Source of the DNA: Dromiciops gliroides
Taxonomy: Eukaryota; Chordata; Mammalia; Microbiotheria; Microbiotheriidae
DNA length: 64,000 nucleotides
Direction: 5' to 3'
Assembly (NCBI RefSeq): GCF_019393635.1
Contig: NC_057861.1
Span: forward strand, 190,976,026-191,040,025
Part shown: piece after piece, positions 55,413 through 64,000 of the stretch
Layout: the number at the start of each line of letters is the position of its first letter
How positions within the stretch are numbered: the first letter of the stretch is position 1
Translations under genes and position numbers: made by a program
The notes under the pieces: model-generated
The model's database searches: none
Told to the model about the DNA's origin: nothing
The model's input: only the letters and a program-made list of their open reading frames with translations

Positions 55413-55559
55413 ATAGGCTAAAACCTAAACAAGGTGGTCACAACCAGGAGGATCCACAGACTAAAAAATTAGGCAAGGACAAAAATGTCAAAGAGTCAGG
55501 TCAAACAGAAGGTCATTAAAGGGTGAATGAAATAAAACAAATAAATTTTTTTTTTTTTT

Positions 55560-56060
55560 TTTTACAAATGTGATGATTTATTTAGAAAGTCTTAGAGTCA
55601 ACTAAAAATAATTGAAACAATAAATTCAAAGAAGTTTCAGGATAGAAAATAAATCTACATAAATCATTAGTATTCCTGCATATCACCAACAAAAACCAAC
55701 AGGAGGAGAGAGGAAGAGAAATTCAATTTAAAATAACTACAGAATGCATCAAATACTTCGAAACCTATCTGCCAAGACACCACCAGGAATTATATTGATC
55801 CAACTACAAAACATTCTTTAAAGAAATATAAGCCTAACTAATTAGAGAAATATTAATTGCTCACAGATAGGCTAAACCAATATGATAAAAATGATAATAT
55901 TACCTAAATTAATTTACTTCTGTGCCATACCAAATAAAAGCTACCAAAAGATTATTTTATAGAGGTAGGAGAAATAATTATAAAAATACATATGGAGAGA
56001 TAAAAGGTTAATAATTTCAAATGTAATCATGGGGTGGGGGCAGAATGGTAACAAAACAAG
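55560..56060 (+). pseudogene. L1 ORF2 fragment (RT downstream part)
   Basis: ATTCAATTTAAAATAACTAC, CTGCCAAGACACCACCAGGA, GAAATATTAATTGCTCACAG: parallel to 49050-49330 but more decayed. Confidence 0.7.
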
Positions 56061-56157
56061 TAAATTTTTTTAATCAAAAAGTTCCATTAAGTATACAGTC
56101 AAGCAAATGGACAAGAACCTAGACAACCTACTAACTTAAGGTTGAAAAGTATGGGTT

Positions 56158-56290
56158 GGGTGCAGGTAGGTGGCGCAGTGGATAAAGCACCAGGAGGACC
56201 TGAGTTCAAATGTGACCTCAGACACTTGACACTTAACTAGCTGTGTGACCCTGGGCAAATCACTTGACCCTCACTGCCCGCCCCCCCCCC
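56158..56290 (+). mobile_element. CORE-SINE with poly(C) tail
   Basis: Lacks the CCCTGGATT segment (GATAAAGCACCAGGAGGACC); ends in a run of about 11 C, then AAAAG. AAAAGTATGGGT/AAAAGTAAGGGT flanks. Confidence 0.92.
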
Positions 56291-56459
56291 AAAAGTAAGG
56301 GTGCAAGACCTTCCTTAGTTTAAAATGGCAATGTTTAAAATAATGAGAACACAATCTAAAAGTAATGAGCATATATGAAAAAATAGGACTGTCAAAGCTT
56401 TGTCAGTAGGACAAGCATTGTGTTAAAGATCTGATATCATCTAGTGATGAGGTTAAAAT

Positions 56460-56635
56460 CACAACATCTTGGGCCTTAGTTTCCTCATCTATGAAATTAG
56501 GAGGTTGGATTATATTTGGAAAGAAAGAGAATAAGTACTTATTAAATTAATACTATGTGCCAGGTACTAAGCAAATATCTAATTTCATCTTCAAGGTCCT
56601 TTCCAACTCTACATCTATGATCTAATGGACCACAG
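56460..56635 (+). repeat. MIR-type SINE with inserted segment
   Basis: CTTAGTTTCCTCATCTATGA, GGAGGTTGGATTATATTTGG, then after about 70 bases AAGGTCCTTTCCAACTCTAC and ATCTATGATCTAATGG. Confidence 0.6.
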
Positions 56636-56639
56636 ATAA

Positions 56640-58350
56640 GAATAAAGTATCACATGCTTAATATTTTAAAGAAACAAGTTGATAAAATACAACACATTCT
56701 AAAAACACTTGAAAGCAGAGGCATAATAAAATGTTTTCCTTAAAATGATAAGCATCTCCCTAAAGCCATCAGCAAGCATTATTTGTAACGGGGATAAACA
56801 AGATGCCTTCCCAATAAGATCAGGGATGAAAGGAGAATGCCCACTGTCACCAATATTATATTGAAAATGTTAGCAATAGCAATTAAGACAAAAAAATTGA
56901 AGAAATCAGAATGGGCAATAAGGGGATAAAAGTTTTTGCAGACAACATGATATATATGGAAAATCCTTAAGATTCAAGTAGGAAGTTAGTAGAAACAGTA
57001 ACTTTAGCAAAAGTAGGAGAATATAAAATAAACCCACTTAAAACAGCATTTCTACACTTCACCAAGAAAACCCTGCAAGAAGAAATAATAAGAGGAATTC
57101 CATTTAATATAACTGTGTACTTGGATAGTATTGACAGTATAAAATATCTAAGAGTATACCTACCAAAACAAGCTCAGGAACTACAGGACTACAGATAAAA
57201 ATAAAGTAGTAAGATAAGAATAAAATAATTATAAAACATTTTTATAATACAAATAAAGTTTGATTTAAATAACTAGAGAAATGCTAATTATTCGTGGGTA
57301 GGCAGAGTCAATAGAATAAAAACTACAATTTTACCTACTTATTATTTTACTGAGTTAGAAAAAATCCATTGGTTCACTGGACATTTTGAAGAACAAAAGG
57401 TTAAGAACAGAAAAGGAATTAATGAAAAAATGTAAATGAAGGAGGTTTGGCAGTACCAGACCTCAAACTACCTAAGACTACCTGGTACTGACTAAGAAAT
57501 AGAAAGGTAGATCACTAGAACAGAGTAAATGTACAATACACAATAGCAAATTATTACAGTAACCTTGTATTTGACAAATGTAGAGATTTAAACTTTTGGA
57601 CTAAGAATTCATTATTTGGTAAAAATCATTAGGAAAGATAGAAAGCCATTTGGGAGATATTGGGCATAGATTAATTTCATGCCTTTTACCAAGATATGGT
57701 CAAAATGGATACATGACCTAGATATAAAGAGACATCTTAAGAAAATTAGAAGAACATGGAACATATTACCTGTCAGAATTATGGTCAGGAGAGGAATTTA
57801 TGAATAAACACGATATACAGAGCTTTGTGAGATATAAAATTAATTCTGATTACGTTAAATTAAAAAGGGTTGTAGCCAATATTAGAAGGAAACAGCAAGC
57901 TAGGAGAAAACTTTATCAAATTTATAAGATTATGAATCATTCCCCAATTGATAAATGGTCAAAGGATATAAATAGGCCATTTTTTGATGAAGAAACCAAA
58001 ACTATAATCATGAAAAAAATGTTCTAAATCATTACTGATTAAAAGGCAAATTAAAACAACTTTAAGCTATCACCTTATATTAGATTGGCTAAAATAATAG
58101 AATGGGTATGACAAATATTGGAGGGGATGTGGAAAAATTGGGATACAGATTCACTGCTGGTGGAACTGTGAAATGATCCAACCATTTTGGAAAGCAATCT
58201 GGAATTATGCCCAGAGATAGAAAACTGTATGTTCCCTCTGACCCAACAATGGAACAATGGAAATTGAGGGGATGCCAATCAATTTAGGGATGGCTAAACT
58301 AATTCTGACATAATTATGATGGAATACTACTATTCTCTACGAAATGAGTT
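56640..58350 (+). pseudogene. L1 ORF2 fragment to 3' region
   Basis: Reverse transcriptase block (GAGAATGCCCACTGTCACCA, TTTTTGCAGACAACATGATA in place of YADD), the downstream segment, and a 75-codon open stretch (DIQSFVRYKINSDYVKLKR) before TCCCCAATTGATAAATGG. Many stops; not coding. Confidence 0.8.
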
Positions 58351-58354
58351 GGTT

Positions 58355-58480
58355 GGGGATAGCTAGGTGGCCCAGTGGATAAAGCACCAGCCCTGGATTC
58401 AGGAGGACCTGAGTTCAAATCTGGCCTCAGACACTTGACAAGTCACTTAACCCTTATTGCCCTGTCTCCCCCCCCCCCCC
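58355..58480 (+). mobile_element. CORE-SINE, internal deletion, poly(C) tail
   Basis: CTTGACAAGTCACTTAACCC lacks the ACTTACTAGCTGTGTGACCC segment. Ends in a run of about 12 C with no A tail. Confidence 0.88.
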
Positions 58481-59120
58481 ATCTAATTAGTGGACAAGAC
58501 TTGAAGGTAGACTACATTAAAATTCAGTCCAAAAATCACTCAATTCTAGGTGGGGAAAGGAATGCTAAAATCCCCCCCCCAAAGGCAAAAGTTTTCCTTC
58601 TAGGTGTGGTTTAATCCCATCAATCCTCCAGCAATGTAGACAAAGGATGTCGCCATTCCTTTAGTTCCCCAGGGTTTATCCCAGAAGAGATTTGAGGATA
58701 AACCCTCAAGGACACTAGACTTTCTGAAACTGTCCGGGAGGGGAGGGGAGGGGAGGGGAGGAGGAGAAGGAATGATCCCTAGGTTCTCCAAAGAAATCAA
58801 TTATTAATAATTACTGTCTCACACCATCTATCTATACATATACATATTTGTGTCCAATGGAAACCTTCTCTAGGGTGGGGTGGGGAAAAAAAGGCATAGC
58901 AGAAAATAAAAGAAAACTTAGAAAGAAGCACAGAAAAGCAGGAACAGCTTTGAAAATAATGTGTAGTATTAATCACATAGTTTTTCAAAAAAAGGGTTGA
59001 GCAACATTAAATGGTCTCTGACGTCCCTTCTGGCTTTCAGTCTTACAGACAGAAAATACAATGACAGATTTAAAGATTGAGAATTTCATGTGGGCTAGAA
59101 TTTGGGGTCAAATTGATCAT
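58481..59120. other. unassigned, with short G/A minisatellite
   Basis: Contains a perfect GAGGG array at about 58738-58762. Nothing else recognised. Confidence 0.45.
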
Positions 59121-59124
59121 GAGT

Positions 59125-59474
59125 TGTCCCAAAAGAATTACAAGACGCAGTGAATCAGTTTCCCAAGTTTTATTGCAATGCGATGGGTGACCACAGGGAG
59201 AGTACCAGAAAAGTGGAAAGGTATCTCTCGAATAGTGAAAGGAAAGACAGTTATATTTATAGTATGGATAAATTGATTATCAGTCTCGTTATAATAATCT
59301 CTACCTTGGGAAAGTACCTTCTCATTATAATATTCTCCGCCTAGGGGTGTTGCAAGGGCAGGCTTATCCTAATTTGGAGTTCCTGGGGGTCCTAAGCCAA
59401 ACCCCGAGGTGGGTACCTTTTTCAGTGGAGGTGTATTTTGGGGGTTTACACATCATAAGGTGAATCTGGGGACA
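59125..59474 (-). mobile_element. probable solo LTR
   Basis: Termini TGTCCC/GGGGACA; a reverse AATAAA in CAAGTTTTATTGCAATGCG about 35 bases in. No clean target duplication. Similar-looking sequence extends to about 59540, so the right edge is uncertain. Confidence 0.5.
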
Positions 59475-59562
59475 AATTTGGCCTTTTCTGTACATGTCTC
59501 TTTCTGATTCCCACGGCTAGTTTCAAAATATAATCATTTTTCATTAGAATTCCTATAGGTTC

Positions 59563-59671
59563 CTGAGTTCAAATTCGGCCTCCGACACTTGATACTTACT
59601 AGCTGTGTGACCCTGGGCAAGTCACTTAACCCCAATTGCCTCACTAAAAAAATTTTTTAAAATAAAAAAAA
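59563..59671 (+). mobile_element. 5'-truncated CORE-SINE
   Basis: Begins inside the SINE at CCTGAGTTCAAATTCGGCCT. AGAATTCCTATAGGTT (59547-59562) and AGAATTTCTATAGGTT (from 59672) flank it, so it was inserted already truncated. Confidence 0.93.
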
Positions 59672-59689
59672 GAATTTCTATAGGTTGTC

Positions 59690-60380
59690 TTTTTCCTTTA
59701 TTGTTATTTTGATCTGACCAGTTCTAGTTCATTATGGATGTTGATCACTACTATGGGTATGAGAACCTAACATAAGTTATCCATTAACTGGGATCTAACT
59801 CCCTTTTAGAGCTAATATCTGTATTAGAGCTTGGGTCTTAGGTTTTTTCTATTAACCCTTTTTTGCCTCCTACATCAAACTCATTATTTTCCTCCACTCC
59901 CTCTTCTTCACTTCCCTATTTCTGTCAAGGAATTTAATGAGGAAAATAATGAGTTCTGGTTCAAACATCTTGAGTTTGAGATGTCTATGCAATAGCCAGT
60001 TTGAAATGTCTAACAGGCAAAAACTAGGACTGTGTAAGTATGTCCAACAGTTTATCTGCATAAAGACTAAACCCTCTGGGATTTCACAAGTTCACCAAAT
60101 CTGAATTCACCACAGAGGATGTTCTATAAGAGCTACTCTTGCAATTTTTCTTAACATCAAGGATTAAATGTGGCAAATGTCCATTTTCAATAACAAATTT
60201 CTTTGATTACTTCCTTTACTTCAGTTATTCAGGGTTGTTGTTTTTTTTAATGTTTTGTGTGTCACTGTCTACTTATAGCCTCCAAAAAAGCCTTCTTCCC
60301 TTTCCCCCAATGACTCGGAAATGACTGTTCCCATAAGCAGTCAATAAGACAACTACTAATCAAAAGAAGAGGATATAGAA
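59690..60380. other. no recognisable feature
   Basis: Unassigned AT-rich sequence. Confidence 0.35.
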
Positions 60381-60626
60381 ATTCTACATAACAATATCTC
60401 AGAAAAAGAAACAAGGCAAGCCACATATCAATACCAAAGCTCTTGAACTCAAGATATTCACTGGTAAAGTCTATCAAACATTTTAAAAATAAAATCATTA
60501 CACCTAATTAATCACAAAATAATGCAAGCACCCTTTCAATTTTATTGATAAGGCAGATATGATCCTGAAACCAAAACTAAAGTAGGATAAAAAGAATGAA
60601 CTGTAGATGAAGATTATTGTTTAACT

Positions 60627-60772
60627 TTTTTTTTTTGGTGGGGCAATGAGGGGTAAGTGACTTGCCCAGGGTCACACAGCTAGTAAGTGTCAAGTGTCTG
60701 AGGCTGGATATGAACTCAGGTCCTCCTGACTCCAGGGCTGGTGCTCCATCCACTACACCACCTAGCTGTCCC
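60627..60772 (-). mobile_element. CORE-SINE
   Basis: T run, GGTGGGGCAATGAGGGGTAA to CTACACCACCTAGCTGTCCC; GAAGATTATTGTTT/CAAGATTATTATTT flanks. Confidence 0.92.
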
Positions 60773-60845
60773 CAAGATTATTATTTCTACAAAAAGATTA
60801 GACAAATCAGCAAATAAAGTAGCAATATATAAAAATTATTCAACA

Positions 60846-60988
60846 GGGGGCAGCTACACGGCGCAGTGGATAGAGCACCAGCCCTGGAGTCAGGAGGACC
60901 TGAGTTCAAATCCAGCCTCAGATGCTTAACACTTACTAGCTGTGTGACCCTGGGCAAGTCACTTAACCCCCATTGTCCCACCAAAAAA
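60846..60988 (+). mobile_element. CORE-SINE
   Basis: GGGGGCAGCTACACGGCGCA to CCCCCATTGTCCCACC. AAAATTATTCAACA/AAAATATTCAACA flanks. Confidence 0.93.
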
Positions 60989-62089
60989 AATATTCAACAA
61001 ATTGGATTTATACTACAGATATAAGAATGTTTCAACATTAGAAAAACAATCAACATGATTAAATGACAAATAAAATACAGCATTCACTTACATGAAAATA
61101 CTGAAGAGCATAATAATGAATAAATAACTTTCCCTGAATATTATTAAAAATAAAACCAAGAGCTGACATCTTCAATGGAGAAATGTTTGATACTTTCCCA
61201 TTAATTTCAGATTTTACATCAGATGCCTCCACTATTATCAAAATTCTAGCTACAATAAAACAAGAAAAAGGAAATCAAGGGAATAAAGATTGCCAAAAGG
61301 AACTTATTTTGCTAGTAGCAAACAGTATGATGGTTACTTGGAACACTGCATTAGGAAAATAACAAGACAAGAATTAAAAATTAATAGATTCAGTCATGTA
61401 ACAGGATACATAATAACTTCACAAAAAAATCACTATCATTTCTGTATCTTTCTAACAAAAATAAAAACATCATTTCCAATAAATCACAAAAATAAAAACA
61501 TGAAAGGTCCAAGAGTTTATACACATAGGTGGTATTTACCACTAACAAAACAACACCAAACACTACAGAACAAAGACCTAAAAAATTGGTGACTTCTTCA
61601 TGATGGAACTACACCAATAAAAATTATGATACTACTCTAACTCCTGTACAGACTTAATTCTTTCAAATCATTAAGGAAATATTTGAAAAGAATTAGGAAA
61701 AAAAATTACAGAAAGTAGTATCTATCTAAACTAACAGAACCTACATGGGGAGGTTCTTCAATTGAACAAAAACCCTTGAGAAATCAGGGTAATTTGATGG
61801 AAAAAGTTTTAAGCCAGGCCATTTATCTAAATTTTAAAATATTCACAGAGTAAAAAATTATAAATGAAGGCCAAATCTTTCACATTTTGGATAGGAAAGA
61901 AATTAGTATTATAAATTAGATTACAATTTGAATTATGATATTTTAAATCTTCTGCATGAACAAAATCAATGAATTCAGAACTACAACATCTGAACTGGGA
62001 AGGAATCTTTGTAAGCAAACTTCTAAAACAAGTGTAAACCAAAATTAATGAGGAATTAAAACAAATTTACATCAAAAATGTAAGAAAAT

Positions 62090-62545
62090 GGGTAGTTGCC
62101 TCCTCTCAAAGAAGATATAACAGTCAATCAAACTACTCCTAACCTGTTTTTAGGACAAAGGTCTCAGATCCCCTCCTCCCCCTCTGGCTAACAAAATCAC
62201 ATGGTTCAATGAGCCCTGGAGTTGTGTCCATTTAAGGAAGAATAAGGTTCACTACTGAATTATGCCCATATAAGGAAGACATGATTAGAGATGGGAGTGC
62301 TTTTTTTAGATTAGCTAGTTTTTTGCAAGTAGATTGTAACCCTTGAGTAATGGGACCAATGATGAAAAGGGGGAGGGTCCATTCCCGTTAGGGACTAGGG
62401 TTTATAACCGAGCCTGGGAGCCCCCTTTCTTGGCACCCACTAGCTGCACACTAGGGTGCCTCCTTCTCACAAGGAAATTAAAGAGCCTTTGTCACATTGC
62501 TGCTGAGAATTATTTAGAAGAGGACTGTTTTCCCTCACAAAGAAC
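62090..62545 (+). mobile_element. probable solo LTR in L1
   Basis: TATA-like TTTATAACCGAGCCTGGGAG at about 62400 and a poly(A)-type AATTAAAGAGCCTTTGTC at about 62475 give the U3-R-U5 look of a gammaretrovirus-like LTR. L1 text appears to resume at about 62545. Exact edges and duplication not determined. Confidence 0.55.
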
Positions 62546-62791
62546 CATTCTCCAATAAATTAGTGGTTAACATATATCAACAATTTTCAAAGTAAATGCC
62601 AACATATGAAAAATTATTCAAAATTACCAAAGACAGTGGCATCTCATTTACAATAAGATATGTTGTAAAGGTAAAAAGGGGGGGGGGGGAGAATGGTAAT
62701 TAGACCCTTTCAAACAGTGATCCTCACAACTGGGTTTTACCCCAAGAAGGTTAAGGGAGGAAAAAAAGCTCACAAAATATTCATAGTAGTT

Positions 62792-62941
62792 TTTTTGGGG
62801 GGGAGGGGGGGAGAATGAGGGTTAAGTGACTTATCCAGAGTCACACAGCTATTAAGTGTCAAGTGTCTGAGGCCAGATTTGAACTCAGGTCCTCCTGAAT
62901 CCAGGGCTGATGCTTTATCCACTGTGTCACCTAGCTGCCCC
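62792..62941 (-). mobile_element. CORE-SINE with interrupted poly(C) tail
   Basis: T7, G8, AGGGGGGGAGAATGAGGGTT to CTGTGTCACCTAGCTGCCCC; target CATAGTAGT. Confidence 0.92.
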
Positions 62942-62957
62942 CCATAGTAGTACTATT

Positions 62958-63101
62958 GTTGTTTTTGCAGGACAATGAGGGTTAAGTGACTTGCCCAGGG
63001 TCACACAGCTAGTAAGTGTCAAGTGTCTGAGGCTGGATTTGAACTCAGATCCTCCTGAATCCAAGGCCGGTGCTTTATCCACTGCGCCACCTAGCTGCCC
63101 C
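62958..63101 (-). mobile_element. CORE-SINE
   Basis: GCAGGACAATGAGGGTTAAG to CTGCGCCACCTAGCTGCCCC. CATAGTAGTACTATT/TATAATAGTACTATT flank it. It sits 16 bases from the previous SINE in the same orientation. Confidence 0.93.
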
Positions 63102-63759
63102 CTATAATAGTACTATTAATAATTTTTAATAGCTTCAAAAACTAACTAGAAAATGGCTAAAAATTAGTGGTCATATGAATGTAATGAGAGTCACAAATAA
63201 GAATCAGAGAACTATGGTAGCATTTTATCAACTGATCTAGAGCCAAAGAACAATATGCACAATATGCACAATAACAGCAATGTAAATGAAGATTATCACT
63301 AAAAGGCAAGTGAATTCAGGTCAAATATATTAGCCAAGCTTCACTCCAGATGAACTAGATTAAATGCTAAATTTAAATCAAATGTTACATGTACTGGAAA
63401 TCATAATCGTAAGTTAAAGGTTTATGCTTACCTGCTTTTTATGAGAAGGCACTATGGAGAGAGGAGTTGTTCATTGGGAACTGATGTACCAAAACAAAAT
63501 GTATTCCTGAAAGATGTGCAAACAAAATACATTCCCAATAATTGGAGAATAACTGAACTGTGGTTTATGAACATAGTGGAATATTGCTGTGCATTAGAAC
63601 AAATAAACATGAATAATTCAAAGTAACACAGAAAGACTTGAGTAAAATGATGCAGACAAGAAAGGAAGAGACCACAAAACAACATACCCATCGCTTGGTA
63701 AATCAAGTCAAGACCAAGCAACAACCAAACTGTGGTAAAATGTTCATGGGAGCAGTTCA

Positions 63760-64000
63760 ACAAAGAGACTGAAGGATGGAAATAAGGGAATGAGAAAGGG
63801 CTTCAAAGGAGAGATGGCACTAAAATTCAATCTTGAAGGAGTGGAACAATTTCAACAAGCAGAAGTTTGTAACGTCCATTCCAGAAGTGGGTAATGATGT
63901 CCTACTTGGATAGGCGGTAGAAGGAAATAGTAGACTGGGGGTGGTAGAGGGGAGAGATGATGGTTGTTTTCAAGTATTTGAAAAGCTGTCACACACAAAG
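63760..64000 (+). repeat. old L2/CR1-type fragment
   Basis: GAGAAAGGGCTTCAAAGGAG, ATTCAATCTTGAAGGAGTGG and GAAGTTTGTAACGTCCATTC have the style of ancient mammalian LINE text; runs off the window. Confidence 0.4.

Larger units (their letters stand above)
60385..62085 (+). pseudogene. old L1 ORF2 fragment
   Basis: CACTGGTAAAGTCTATCAAACA, AAAGATTAGACAAATCAGCA, TTCAACATTAGAAAAACAAT and AAAACATCATTTCCAATAAA follow the order of an L1 ORF2. Strongly decayed and interrupted by two SINEs. Confidence 0.65.
62546..63720 (+). mobile_element. old L1 3' region
   Basis: CAATAAATTAGTGGTTAACA, ATATCAACAATTTTCAAAGT, and after the SINEs CAATAATTGGAGAATAACTG and GTGGAATATTGCTGTGCATT. Very decayed. Confidence 0.55.

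Noticed and set aside
3301..63101. Many short open frames sharing SDLPRVTQLVSVKCLRPDLN or LTLTSCVTLGKSLNPNC
   Set aside because: They are the translated antisense and sense strands of the same SINE, found wherever a copy lies, with no conserved start or splice context.
33..63101. Regularly recurring about 140-bp repeats as a CRISPR array or tandem array
   Set aside because: Copies are dispersed at irregular distances on both strands, each with its own target-site duplication and A tail; they are SINEs in a eukaryotic genome.
33..63101. tRNA genes at SINE heads
   Set aside because: The heads are tRNA-derived promoters of SINEs; no complete cloverleaf with an acceptor stem stands alone.
63430..63500. 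Possible exon on the - strand before a GTAAGCAT donor-like site at about 63431
   Set aside because: No matching reading frame to the ADNP2 N terminus and the surrounding text is decayed L1.

Overview
This window looks like ordinary euchromatic DNA from a marsupial, probably an Australian lineage. The main reason is a tRNA-headed CORE-SINE of about 145 bp, present in more than fifty copies, that resembles the WSINE1/Mar1 group. It occurs with long Mar1-type SINEs carrying an RTE-like tail, marsupial-type L1 and half-L1 (HAL1) elements, and several LTRs. Repeat names are from memory and no database search was possible.

Two protein-coding genes can be supported, both partial, arranged tail to tail. 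On the + strand at 3001-6502 are the last four coding exons of BLOC1S4 (cappuccino), a BLOC-1 subunit; they encode the C-terminal 136 residues, and the 5' exon(s) lie left of the window. On the - strand at 46450-27783 are two coding exons of ADNP2: a 90-nt exon and the very large terminal exon (1006 residues, nine zinc-finger-like motifs, a tandem proline/glutamine-rich repeat and a homeodomain). The exon for about 36 N-terminal residues is expected right of the window. No promoter, CpG island, tRNA gene, CRISPR array or other non-coding RNA gene was recognised.

Layout: 1-3000, flank or intron with SINEs. 3001-7240, BLOC1S4 exons, introns and probable 3'UTR. 7440-26100, intergenic and almost entirely retroelement: a complete HAL1 with 17-bp target-site duplications (7770-10768), a partial provirus lodged in a SINE (12601-14944), and further HAL1 copies at 15.1-16.9, 17.6-19.1 and 19.7-23.6 kb. 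26.1-30.8 kb, ADNP2 3'UTR and terminal exon. 30.8-46.4 kb, a 15.6-kb ADNP2 intron. 46.45-64 kb, the next ADNP2 intron or upstream sequence, built from nested L1 ORF2, HAL1, LTR and SINE insertions.

The most interesting observation is the gene structure of BLOC1S4. In human it is an intronless gene on 4p16; here it has introns and lies beside ADNP2, whose human copy is on 18q23. This suggests that the placental gene is a retrocopy that replaced a parental gene still kept at this locus in marsupials. Secondary observations are a complete ORF2-less LINE, a three-layer nested insertion with matching target-site duplications at each inserted layer, SINE subfamilies with linked diagnostic sites, and SINE tails with expanded poly(C).
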